Below, in pieces: positions 24,500 through 32,785 of a stretch of 64,000 nucleotides of DNA. The first letter of the stretch is position 1. Each line of letters opens with the position of its first letter. This DNA is from Ignavibacteriota bacterium. Its GTDB lineage: Bacteria; Bacteroidota; Ignavibacteria; Tepidaquicellales; Tepidaquicellaceae. Below the pieces are notes generated by a model. The model was given only the letters and a program-made list of their open reading frames with translations. It had not been told where the DNA came from and searched no databases. The position numbers and the translations under genes are program-made. The DNA lies in NCBI GenBank assembly GCA_016218085.1, contig JACREY010000017.1, positions 150,187 to 214,186 on the forward strand, in the 5' to 3' direction.

Positions 24500-26008
24500 C
24501 TATTTAATCATCAACATTTTTTTTACATCGATAAAATCACCCGATTGCAGGCGGTAAAAATAAATACCTGACGGTAAATCACTTCCATTAAAAGTCACTT
24601 CATAAACTCCCGGTGGCTGTTTTTCGTTAACAAGAGTAACGACTTCTTTTCCTGTTACATCAAAAATTTTAAGAAGAACGAGATCCCCGCTTAAAGCATG
24701 CAGGGATGACATTTTAGGAATAGTATATCTTATATTTGTATTCGGATTAAAAGGGTTAGGGTAATTGTTGAACAGTTTATATTCAACGGGAATTTCAGAA
24801 GAGAGCTGAATAATCTTTGATGAAGTTATAGTACGGAAATTACATAATGTCGACCATGAACCTTGACCGGAATTATTGATTGCAGCAACTCTCCAGAAAT
24901 ATACAGTATAATATGTTAATCTTCCGGCGGGAATAGTTACTTCCGAACTTGCAACCACAGTATCAAATATACCGGAAGGATTGAATTGAATTCTGTAAGA
25001 TGTTGCACCGGGAACGTCAGTCCAGTCGAGAGTCAGCGTTAAAGGTACATTAATCTGACCGCAGGGATAAATAATAGATGGTGGCAGGGGAAGAACTGCC
25101 TGCGTAATTACCCGCCATACGCTCGACCAACCGCTCGTACCGCTGGTATTCGTGGCATTCACGCGCCAGTAATAAACTGTATTGCTCGTGAATATCGAAG
25201 AAGACACTGTATATTGCGAAGCATAGCCTGTAACCTGATTAAGTACAGTAGATGAAAATGTAGGTGAAGTTGAAATCTGTATTCTGTAAGACACTGCTCC
25301 TACAGGTTCACTCCAGTCGAATACCTGTCCAATCACCGGAATAGTAGAACTGTCCGCAGGAGAAAGCAAAACAGGCGGGTCGGGAACCTGCCCGATAGTA
25401 TAAAAATTAAAAACGCTTGACCATGGACTAACACCACCTGAATTCTTCGCACACATTCTCCAGTAATAGTGAGTATTATATTCAAGCGTGACTGTTGCAA
25501 GCGGTGTTGTGTCGCATACTACAAGTGAATCAAACAAAGCTGATTTTGAAACGTGAAGTATGTACGCTGTTGCACCGGGAACACCATTCCAATCAAATGT
25601 CGGGTGAATTGAAACACCTGTCTGTCCATTAAAGGGAATAATTAGAACGGGAGCAGATGGCGGACCAAGACCAGTTGTAAAATGAAAAAATGTAGACCAG
25701 GAGCTTGTCCCTCCGGAAGTCGTTACATTGACACGCCAGTAATAAGTTGTATTTGGAAGAAGATATGAAGATGGAACTAAATACTGAGATATTAATATTC
25801 CGGATACATCCAGTATTGTTGTTACTCCCATATAGACCTGCACTCTGTAGCTCAATGCGCCGGGTACATCCGACCAATCCAGTAAAACACTATCCATATT
25901 TACATTCGAATTATCTGGAGGCAGCAATAGTGTCGGCGGATTCGGAACCTGCGAATGCAGGGAATTAATTATCAGAAAAAGAAAAACCAGCAGAATTAAC
26001 TTTTTCAT
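24500..26008 (-). CDS. T9SS-secreted protein with fibronectin-III-like repeats (paralogue 2)
   Basis: 502 residues. The signal peptide is almost the same as in the next gene (KLILLVFLFLIINSLHSQVPNPPT). Four repeats of about 90-100 residues follow, each with DWSDVPGALSYRVQV-like and TTYYWRVNVTTSGGTSSWS-like strands. It ends in a T9SS sorting domain (NNYPNPFNPNTNIRY to VKKMLMIK). The two paralogues are 25 bp apart and were probably transcribed together, this one first. Role unknown; extracellular. Confidence 0.85.
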   Translation of the reverse strand: MKKLILLVFLFLIINSLHSQVPNPPTLLLPPDNSNVNMDSVLLDWSDVPGALSYRVQVYMGVTTILDVSGILISQYLVPSSYLLPNTTYYWRVNVTTSGGTSSWSTFFHFTTGLGPPSAPVLIIPFNGQTGVSIHPTFDWNGVPGATAYILHVSKSALFDSLVVCDTTPLATVTLEYNTHYYWRMCAKNSGGVSPWSSVFNFYTIGQVPDPPVLLSPADSSTIPVIGQVFDWSEPVGAVSYRIQISTSPTFSSTVLNQVTGYASQYTVSSSIFTSNTVYYWRVNATNTSGTSGWSSVWRVITQAVLPLPPSIIYPCGQINVPLTLTLDWTDVPGATSYRIQFNPSGIFDTVVASSEVTIPAGRLTYYTVYFWRVAAINNSGQGSWSTLCNFRTITSSKIIQLSSEIPVEYKLFNNYPNPFNPNTNIRYTIPKMSSLHALSGDLVLLKIFDVTGKEVVTLVNEKQPPGVYEVTFNGSDLPSGIYFYRLQSGDFIDVKKMLMIK

Positions 26009-26185
26009 TTTTGTAAAATTAAAATTTTACAATCTTAAATTGAAAGTCTTAATCAATCCAATAACTTTTTTCAATCAGTCTTCATATATAGAAAACATTA
26101 GAATCTGAAATCCATACATAAACGTAAGCAACTTTTTCTGAATTTGCAAGAGTAATTTTTCTAAATAAAAAGTCCCCCGAATGAG

Positions 26186-26267
26186 GAAACTACAAAAGTC
26201 TTAGTTAATAAGATATGAATGTTTATTAAATAATTTCATTTTTACAGAACAAGACTTTTGTAGTTTC
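26186..26267. repeat. Inverted-repeat element, copy 1 (82 bp)
   Basis: Perfect 17-bp terminal inverted repeats, GAAACTACAAAAGTCTT (26186-26202) and its complement (26251-26267), enclose 48 AT-rich bases. A second copy with 16-bp arms sharing ACTACAAAAGTCT lies at 32409-32491. This copy sits at the 3' end of the dehydrogenase gene. It is MITE-like in shape, but it could also be a long-loop 3' UTR hairpin. Confidence 0.6.
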
Positions 26268-26273
26268 TTTCTG

Positions 26274-28712
26274 CTAATAGAATTTCGGATATTTTGCAGG
26301 ATTTGTTTCAGCCATAATTTCATAAACTGTTTTGAAAACGTCTTCCGAATTCGGCTTGGAGAAATAATCTCCGTCCGCCCCGTATGCAGTCCTGTGGGCC
26401 TTTGCGCTGAGCGCAGCGGGCTTGGAATCGAGATACTGATAGCCGCCTTGCGCATCCAGCACCTGCTGTATCATATACGCCGTTCCGCCGCCCGGTACGT
26501 CTTCGTCAAGGAATAACACCCTGTTTGTTTTCTTAAGCGATTCAATTATCACTCCGTGCAAATCAAACGGAAGCAATGTCTGCACATCTATAAGTTCAAC
26601 CGAAATTCCCGATGCTTTTAGTTTATCAATTGCAACTTTCGCAATATCCACGCACGCGCCGTAAGTTACTATCGTAATATCATTTCCTTCTTCCAGCACT
26701 TCGGGCTTGCCGAGCGGAAGAGTAATATCGGCAACGTTTGATGGAAGTTTTTCCTTGTACCTGTATGCATTGAGTCTTTCAACAATTATTCCGGGTTCAT
26801 CGGATTTAAGAAGTGTTCCGTAAAATCCTGCCGCCTGTGTCATATTCCTCGGCACGCAAACATGCAGACCGCGGAATGCATTCACCACCATACCCATCGG
26901 AGAGCCTGCGTGAAAAATCCCTACCAGCCTGTGTCCGCGCGTTCTGATAATCAGCGGAGCTTTCTGTCCGCCTGCGGTTCTGTATCTTAAACTTGCAAGG
27001 TCATCACTGATAATCTGCAATGCATAGAGTAAATAATCGAGATATTGAATTTCTGCAATCGGTCTTAATCCTCTGATTGATGCGCCTATTCCCTGTCCGA
27101 TAATTGTTGCTTCGCGGATTCCCGTATCGTGAATTCTTATATCTCCGTATTTTGCCTGCAGACCTGCCATTCCCTGGTTCACATCGCCAAGCTGTCCGAC
27201 GTCTTCGCCGAATGCAATTAATTTCGGGTCGTGTTTAAATGCTTCATCGAAGAATGCAAGCAAAACTTCCCGACCTGCTACCATAGGTGAATCTTCATTA
27301 TAAACGGGCTTTACTTCGGTTACGTTTAACGCACTTTCAGCGGTTTCGCTGTGTAGGTGAGAGCTGAATCTTCTTTCATTTTCTTTCAGGAAATTATTCT
27401 GCCAGTTTACAAGTTTTTCCTTTGCTTTTAAATTTTCATCTTTCACCGCAAGCAGTACATCGAAAACAGCCTGTCCGTTGACTTTACGCTCCATATCCAT
27501 ATTCGTGTTCATCCATTTCGTAATTTCATCTATCCTGTTTTTCTTTGTGCTCTGCACTGCAACATCAGCAAATATTTTTGTGAGTTCCTGTCTCTCTTTT
27601 TTAATCGGAGCGCAAAATTCATCCCACGCTTCTTTTTGAATCTGCTTTACGTTTACTTTTACATCTTCTTCTATTTTATAAAGCTCGTCTTCGGTTGCGA
27701 TTTTTTTATCGAGTATCCATTTTCTCATCTGTTTTATGCAGTCATAATCCTGTTCCCACTGAAGTCTTTCCTTTGTTTTATATCTCTCGTGCGAGCCGCT
27801 TGTGGAGTGACCGAGAGGCTGTGTCATTTCTACAATGTGGAAAAGAGCGGGAATGTGTTTTTCCCTAACGATTTCAATTCCATCCTTATATGTCTTTATA
27901 AGTTTCTCATAATCCCATCCCGGCACACGGTAAATATTATATCCCTGCTGTTGTTTTTCATTATAGCGGAATCCTTCGAGCACTTCCGATATGCTTGATT
28001 TAGTCACCTGGTAAATGTTCGGCACTGAAATTCCGAAGCCGTCATCCCAGATTGACATTGCAAGCGGAACCATCATAACGCCGGCGGCGTTGATTGTTTC
28101 ATAAAAAATTCCTTCGGCTGTGCTTGCATTTCCGATTGTACCGAATGCAACTTCGTTTCCGTTAATCGAAAAATCTTTTAAGTATGATAGTTCGGGATTG
28201 TGCCTGTAAAGTTTTGATGCATAAGCAAGTCCGAGCAGTCTCGGCATCTGCGCCGCAGTCGGTGCAATATCCGAAGTAGTATTTTTCATTTCGGTCTGCT
28301 TCTTCCAGCTTCCATCTTCGTTAAGCAAACGTGTTGCAAAGTGATTATTCATCGAGCGTCCTGCGCAGGCAGGTTCTTTCGATAAATCGGTATCCCCGTA
28401 GAGCTGGGCGAAAAGATTTTTCAGAGTCATCATTCCCGTTGCAAGCGCGAAAGTCTGGTCGCGGTAGTAGCCTGAACGGAAGTCGCCGTTTTTAAAAGCT
28501 TTAGCCATTGCAATCTGCGCAATTTCTTTTCCGTCTCCGAAAATTCCGAATTTAGCTCGTCCCATGAGCGATTCTTTTCTGCCGAGAATGCTCATCTGGC
28601 GGCTTTCATTTGCTAATTTGTAGTCGTTTAAAATTTCTGTTTTATCGTATTTCCCGTTAGTCGGAGTTTTAGATACGTTGACTTCGGGTTTTGTATTAAC
28701 CTGGTTTGACAT
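26274..28712 (-). CDS. 2-oxoacid dehydrogenase E1, fused alpha and beta subunits
   Basis: 812 residues. Residues about 30-400 form the E1-alpha part, with the thiamine diphosphate region GTIGNASTAEGIFYETINAAG followed by WDDGFGISV. This corresponds to the usual GDG...NN motif with Asn and Asp-Asp-Gly variants. Residues about 470-812 are the E1-beta part (EVLLAFFDEAFKHDPKLIAFGEDV, YLDYLLYALQIISDD, PLIIRTRGHR). It decarboxylates a 2-oxoacid (pyruvate or branched-chain) and passes the acyl group to the E2 lipoyl enzyme. Fused E1 of this type occurs in Bacteroidota, and substrate choice cannot be read from sequence. E2 and E3 are not nearby. Confidence 0.88.
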   Translation of the reverse strand: MSNQVNTKPEVNVSKTPTNGKYDKTEILNDYKLANESRQMSILGRKESLMGRAKFGIFGDGKEIAQIAMAKAFKNGDFRSGYYRDQTFALATGMMTLKNLFAQLYGDTDLSKEPACAGRSMNNHFATRLLNEDGSWKKQTEMKNTTSDIAPTAAQMPRLLGLAYASKLYRHNPELSYLKDFSINGNEVAFGTIGNASTAEGIFYETINAAGVMMVPLAMSIWDDGFGISVPNIYQVTKSSISEVLEGFRYNEKQQQGYNIYRVPGWDYEKLIKTYKDGIEIVREKHIPALFHIVEMTQPLGHSTSGSHERYKTKERLQWEQDYDCIKQMRKWILDKKIATEDELYKIEEDVKVNVKQIQKEAWDEFCAPIKKERQELTKIFADVAVQSTKKNRIDEITKWMNTNMDMERKVNGQAVFDVLLAVKDENLKAKEKLVNWQNNFLKENERRFSSHLHSETAESALNVTEVKPVYNEDSPMVAGREVLLAFFDEAFKHDPKLIAFGEDVGQLGDVNQGMAGLQAKYGDIRIHDTGIREATIIGQGIGASIRGLRPIAEIQYLDYLLYALQIISDDLASLRYRTAGGQKAPLIIRTRGHRLVGIFHAGSPMGMVVNAFRGLHVCVPRNMTQAAGFYGTLLKSDEPGIIVERLNAYRYKEKLPSNVADITLPLGKPEVLEEGNDITIVTYGACVDIAKVAIDKLKASGISVELIDVQTLLPFDLHGVIIESLKKTNRVLFLDEDVPGGGTAYMIQQVLDAQGGYQYLDSKPAALSAKAHRTAYGADGDYFSKPNSEDVFKTVYEIMAETNPAKYPKFY

Positions 28713-29111
28713 AAAGTTCTCCTGTTTTTTACCTTATTTCTGCACAAAAACTAAGTGTTTTTATACTTCTCTGTTAAAAAAAAATTATATTACCATCATA
28801 ATAATAACAAATTTCATTCTTCATAAGTTCTTAAAATAGAAATATTTATAATGACATTAAACGCAAAAATAATGTTGAGTAGTTTACCCACGGCTGAAGC
28901 CGTCCCGATAAGAGAACCGGGGTCAAAAGCGAAAGAGTGATGGGCTACATGAAAAACTTTTAAAAACCCGCAGAGCGGGTTTCCTGTTAATAGGAATATA
29001 AAACATAAAATGTAAACCCCGTAGGGGTTTCCTGTTGCATTTGGGCAACCCCTACGGGGTTGAAATATATTATTCGATATTTTCTATTAACAGGTAATCC
29101 CTACGGGATTA
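28713..29111. repeat. Spacer with palindromic repeats
   Basis: No gene is seen. It contains an interrupted CCCACGG hairpin (28887-28950) and an AACCCGC/GCGGGTT palindrome near 28965-28982. AACCCCGTAGGGGTT (29014-29028) and its near-inverted partner AACCCCTACGGGGTT (29047-29061) follow. The repeats have tails such as CCTGTTAATAGG and TTGAAATAT. The last, AATCCCTACGGGATT (29096-29110), abuts the stop codon of the gene at 29112. Confidence 0.65.
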
Positions 29112-30401
29112 TTATTTTAATAAAATCATCTTCTTTGTTTCTATTTTTATACCATCCGCATAGAGAGTATAAAAATAAATCCCTGAAGATAATGTGCGGG
29201 CGTCGAAGTTGACTTCGTATGAGCCGGAGGATTGTTTTTGGTTTACGAATGTTGCGACTTCTTTGCCGAGGAGGTCGAAGACTTTTAACGTGACAAATTT
29301 GCTATTTGTTATTTGGTATTTGATATTTGTTGAAGGATTAAACGGGTTAGGATAGTTCTGAAAGAGATAAAATCTATCAGTCAAGGAAGTTGAATTGTTT
29401 TCCGAAAATGTAGTAATTCCTCCGTTTGTTGTTCTTAATATTTTCCCATTATTTGCTCCTATAAATCCAATTGAATCACTTGTAAATTTTATGCAATATA
29501 AATTTTCGATAACGGGACTTGTCTGTTGAATCCAATTTGCACCTCCGTTTGATGTATAAACGATTTTTCCTCCGTAGCCACAAGCCCATCCTGTTTGTGC
29601 ATTTATAAAATATACAGCATTAAGGTCACTGTTTATTGAACTGTTTTGGGAAACCCAACTAGCTGCTCCGTTAGTTGATTTTAATATAATCCCGCCTCCA
29701 CCAACAGCCCAACCCGTATTATTGTTTACAAAGAATATTCCAAACAAATAAGGGAAATTTCCAATTAAAGGCGAAAAAAAAGTTCCTCCACCATTTATTG
29801 TTTTTGAAATTACAGACTCATAATTCGAATATAAAATATAGCCTGCCGCATATCCTGTCAAGCTGTCAGTAAAATAAACTGAATAATATTCAGCTTCGGA
29901 AAGGGTATATGACTTTGACCAGTTGAGTCCTCCGTTTGTAGTTCTGCAAACTAAACCTTGGGTCACAAATGATGTATCAGGGCTTTTAGCTCCATATCCT
30001 GTTCCGACAGCCCACCCCGTATTACCGAAAAATGTAATTGAATGAAAATATCCGTGATAACAGTCACTATAATATCCTATCCAATTAGTACCACCGTTTG
30101 TAGTCTTATATATAAAATTATTGTTACCGCATACATAACCTGTTTGGTTATTTGTAAATACAACACTTGATGGTTGTGCAGGCATTATTAAATTACAAAC
30201 TATTATCCAGTTTATTCCGGAGTTTGTTGTTTTAAATAATTTATTTCCATCCGTAACAGCATACCCTGTTGAATTTTGTATAAATGAAAATGAAACTATT
30301 TTATCAAAATTGGGACTTACATCCTGAACTATCCATCCGGTTTGTGAAATAGCAGTGTTGAGAAAAAAAAGTATAATAAAAATAAAATATGACTTTTTCA
30401 T
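29112..30401 (-). CDS. T9SS-secreted Ycf48/BNR-repeat beta-propeller protein
   Basis: 429 residues with a signal peptide (YFIFIILFFLNTAISQ). At least six repeats of the type TGYAVTDGNKLFKTTNSGINW, TGYVCGNNNFIYKTTNGGTNW and TGWACGYGGKIVYTSNGGANW follow. This is the Ycf48/photosynthesis-assembly-factor-like propeller found in many secreted bacterial proteins. The C-terminal 80 residues are a T9SS sorting domain (QNYPNPFNPSTNIKYQI to TKKMILLK). It is extracellular with no known substrate. It is related in fold to the partial gene at 1-1244. Confidence 0.87.
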   Translation of the reverse strand: MKKSYFIFIILFFLNTAISQTGWIVQDVSPNFDKIVSFSFIQNSTGYAVTDGNKLFKTTNSGINWIIVCNLIMPAQPSSVVFTNNQTGYVCGNNNFIYKTTNGGTNWIGYYSDCYHGYFHSITFFGNTGWAVGTGYGAKSPDTSFVTQGLVCRTTNGGLNWSKSYTLSEAEYYSVYFTDSLTGYAAGYILYSNYESVISKTINGGGTFFSPLIGNFPYLFGIFFVNNNTGWAVGGGGIILKSTNGAASWVSQNSSINSDLNAVYFINAQTGWACGYGGKIVYTSNGGANWIQQTSPVIENLYCIKFTSDSIGFIGANNGKILRTTNGGITTFSENNSTSLTDRFYLFQNYPNPFNPSTNIKYQITNSKFVTLKVFDLLGKEVATFVNQKQSSGSYEVNFDARTLSSGIYFYTLYADGIKIETKKMILLK

Positions 30402-30512
30402 AATATTGATTTTATGATTCTTTATTGTTGCTGAATACTATTATATTTTACGATATTAGAATTGAATAATCAATTACAATTACAGGTTGTTTTTCTTATC
30501 ATTCGATTGTGG

Positions 30513-30537
30513 ATCCCGGCCTAAAAACCGCCGGGAT
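30513..30537. repeat. Short palindrome ATCCCGGC/GCCGGGAT
   Basis: An 8-bp stem with a 9-nt loop (30513-30520 and 30530-30537) lies in the spacer between divergent genes. It has the look of a dispersed REP-like hairpin. No T-run follows, so it is not a clear terminator. Confidence 0.5.
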
Positions 30538-30632
30538 GACAAAGTGTGGTGAGTGGTGTGTGTTGGGGTTTCTTTTCTATTTTTTGATTTCTAAATTTAT
30601 ACTATCTTGAAAAAAATCAAATTTTTACAATT

Positions 30633-31094
30633 ATGGCACTTGATAAAATAAAAGAAATGGCAAAAGATGCCGCCGGCGGTCTGAAAGACAAGATTACAGA
30701 CCTGAAAGACAACATTTTCAGCAAGGAAGAAGACGAAATTAGAGAAGAGTTTAAGGACACCAATACCAGCAAACTTCAGGAAATCATCAATTACATAACC
30801 GACTCTACCGACATAGTAAACCGTGCGGGTTTTGACATAAGCGGATTGGGACTTTCGATTGCAATTGTACCGGTCTTGAAAGTCAATTTTGCTTTTCTGA
30901 AAAAAATCTCGGATGAAGAGCGCGAGAAAATTATGGAAGAAGTTCAGGAAAAGAAAATAATGAAAATACTTATGGCGTGCCTTTTCAAGGCAAGTGATTT
31001 TGTAGACGGGATTAAAGTAGGAAATTACAAGCTCGGCGGTGTCGAGGTATCGCTCGGGCTTACACCCGGTATCAGCGTATCATTTAAAAAATAA
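30633..31094 (+). CDS. Conserved-looking small protein of unknown function
   Basis: 153 residues, not recognised. Residues 1-50 are charged and helical (KIKEMAKDAAGGLKDKITDLKDN). Residues 45-115 form an alpha region around LQEIINYITDSTDIVNRAGF and EEREKIMEEVQEKKIMKI. The C-terminus is beta-rich with Gly (VGNYKLGGVEVSLGLTPGISVSF). There is no signal peptide and no membrane helix. It ends 17 bp before the POT-like transporter gene and is probably co-transcribed with it. Confidence 0.65.
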   Translation: MALDKIKEMAKDAAGGLKDKITDLKDNIFSKEEDEIREEFKDTNTSKLQEIINYITDSTDIVNRAGFDISGLGLSIAIVPVLKVNFAFLKKISDEEREKIMEEVQEKKIMKILMACLFKASDFVDGIKVGNYKLGGVEVSLGLTPGISVSFKK

Positions 31095-31111
31095 ACCACA
31101 AAATAATATTA

Positions 31112-32401
31112 ATGGATGAAAAAAAATCTTCGGGGATAAAATCCTTTCCAAGAAATTTCTGGGTAGTAATCACTATGGAATTCTTCGAAAGGGGTTCCTA
31201 TTACGGAGTGATGTCTGTGCTTTCGGTTTATCTGGTACTTAGCGTGGCGGAAGGCGGGCTGGGCTTTTCCAAAGAATCTGTCGGGGTGATTAACAGCGTT
31301 ACCCGTCCGTTGCTTTACCTCCTGCCGATTTTATCAGGAGCCATTGCGGACAGGTTCGGGTACAAGAAAACTCTTATGTTTGCATTCATTGTGATGAGCA
31401 TCGGGTATTTCCTCACGAGCCTTGCATCTGCATATGCGCTTGTGTTTTTAAGTTTGATATTTATGACACTCGGTGCGGGATTTTTCAAGCCGATTATTTC
31501 AGGCACGATAGCAAGAAGCACTGATGAAAGCAATTCAACTCTCGGATTCGGAATTTTTTACTGGACGATTAATTTAGGAGCATTTATATTCCCGCTCATA
31601 CTTGTACCGTATTTGAAAAATATTTCATGGTCGCTGATATTCGTTATGGCAGCAGTCGGTACGGGCTGGCTGATATTCCTGAATTTATTTGCATACAGGG
31701 AACCGAAGAAACCAGAATCATCCAAATCCGTTATCGATGCGCTTAAAGGTATATTACTTGTATTAAAAGATTTCAGATTTATACTTATGATAGTGATTTA
31801 TTCGGGATTCTGGATTTTGTATTTCCAGATGTTCGATACCGTTCTCTGGTATCTGAAAGATTATATGGATATGACTCCCGTGAATAATGTTGTAAATTCT
31901 TTCCTCGGATTATTCACAAAAAATCCGAATTGGAAATTCGACGCAGAACACGTAACGGTGATAAATGCATTCACAATTATTGCTTTGCAGTTAATCGTAT
32001 CCAACATTGTAAAGAAAACAAAAGCATTGCCTACAATGATAGCAGGCATAACGCTTGGCACGATTGGTATGGCAATACTTGCAATTTCAACTTATGCGTG
32101 GGTGTTTATGATTGGTATAATAATTTTTTCGATTGGAGAAATGACGGCACATCCGAAATTTATTTCTTATATCGGACTGATTGCTCCAGAAGACAAGAAA
32201 GCATTGTATCTCGGATATTCATTTTTATACGGAGTAATCGGGAGCGGAATTGGCGGCATACTCGGAGCGAATTTATATGTGCATTTCGTCGATAATCTCA
32301 AAAACCCGCAGATTCTCTGGCTTATTTTCAGCGGAATCGGGGTGGTGACTATAATAGGGCTTTTATTATACAATAAATACCTGGCTCCTAAAAAAGTGTA
32401 A
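31112..32401 (+). CDS. MFS transporter of the POT (peptide/H+ symporter) type
   Basis: 429 residues with about 12 membrane helices. Helix 1 carries EFFERGSYYG, which fits the POT family motif ExxER(F)xYY. GAGFFKPIISGTIAR near residue 122 corresponds to the second POT signature, and SGAIADRFGYKK near 74 is the MFS loop motif. POT proteins import di- and tripeptides with protons, and substrate here is inferred only from family. The upstream small gene is 17 bp away. It is followed by an inverted-repeat element. Confidence 0.82.
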   Translation: MDEKKSSGIKSFPRNFWVVITMEFFERGSYYGVMSVLSVYLVLSVAEGGLGFSKESVGVINSVTRPLLYLLPILSGAIADRFGYKKTLMFAFIVMSIGYFLTSLASAYALVFLSLIFMTLGAGFFKPIISGTIARSTDESNSTLGFGIFYWTINLGAFIFPLILVPYLKNISWSLIFVMAAVGTGWLIFLNLFAYREPKKPESSKSVIDALKGILLVLKDFRFILMIVIYSGFWILYFQMFDTVLWYLKDYMDMTPVNNVVNSFLGLFTKNPNWKFDAEHVTVINAFTIIALQLIVSNIVKKTKALPTMIAGITLGTIGMAILAISTYAWVFMIGIIIFSIGEMTAHPKFISYIGLIAPEDKKALYLGYSFLYGVIGSGIGGILGANLYVHFVDNLKNPQILWLIFSGIGVVTIIGLLLYNKYLAPKKV

Positions 32402-32408
32402 ATAATGA

Positions 32409-32491
32409 AAGACTACAAAAGTCTAAATTGATTAATATCAGATAATTAAATTTTTCTCATATTTTTTACAAAATGAGACTTTTGTAGTCTT
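32409..32491. repeat. Inverted-repeat element, copy 2 (83 bp)
   Basis: The arms AAGACTACAAAAGTCT (32409-32424) and its complement (32476-32491) enclose 51 AT-rich bases. Similarity to copy 1 at 26186-26267 extends inward on the right side (TTTTTACA followed by GAACA or AAATG). It lies 8 bp behind the transporter stop. Confidence 0.6.
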
Positions 32492-32542
32492 ATTCTATTG
32501 AATAAACAAAGATTTTTACCTATTTTTAATATTCCCAACAGA

Positions 32543-32616
32543 GGGCGGTTAGCTCAGCTGGTTAGAGCGCCACGTTGACATCGTGGAGGCCATTGGTTCG
32601 AGTCCATTACCGCCCA
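32543..32616 (+). tRNA. tRNA-Val (anticodon GAC)
   Basis: 74 nt. The acceptor stem GGGCGGT pairs with ACCGCCC. The D arm is GCTCAGCTGGTTAGAGC. The anticodon stem CCACG/CGTGG holds loop TTGACAT with GAC at the anticodon. The T arm carries GGTTCGAGTCC. The discriminator base is A, and CCA is not encoded. A run of T follows directly. Confidence 0.96.
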
Positions 32617-32659
32617 CTTTTTTATACCATTGAGTTTTATTTAGAAGGTATAAATACTC

Positions 32660-32755
32660 CGTGGAACTCCGCTTTGACTCCGTGCCTCTCTGTGAAACAA
32701 AAAGCATTACACAGAGATACACTGAGATGACACTGAGATACACAGAGAAAAATTT
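32660..32755. repeat. CTCCGTG/ACACAGAGA spacer repeats
   Basis: Tandem and inverted versions of TCTCTGTG and CACAGAGA (for example TCTCTGTG facing CACAGAGA across 18 nt near 32690) fill the spacer between tRNA-Val and thrS. The same CAGAGACACAGAGA words end the direct repeats at 44955-45011 and 46097-46153. Confidence 0.55.
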
Positions 32756-32785
32756 TTATAACAAGAAAACTGTTACAATACTGAA

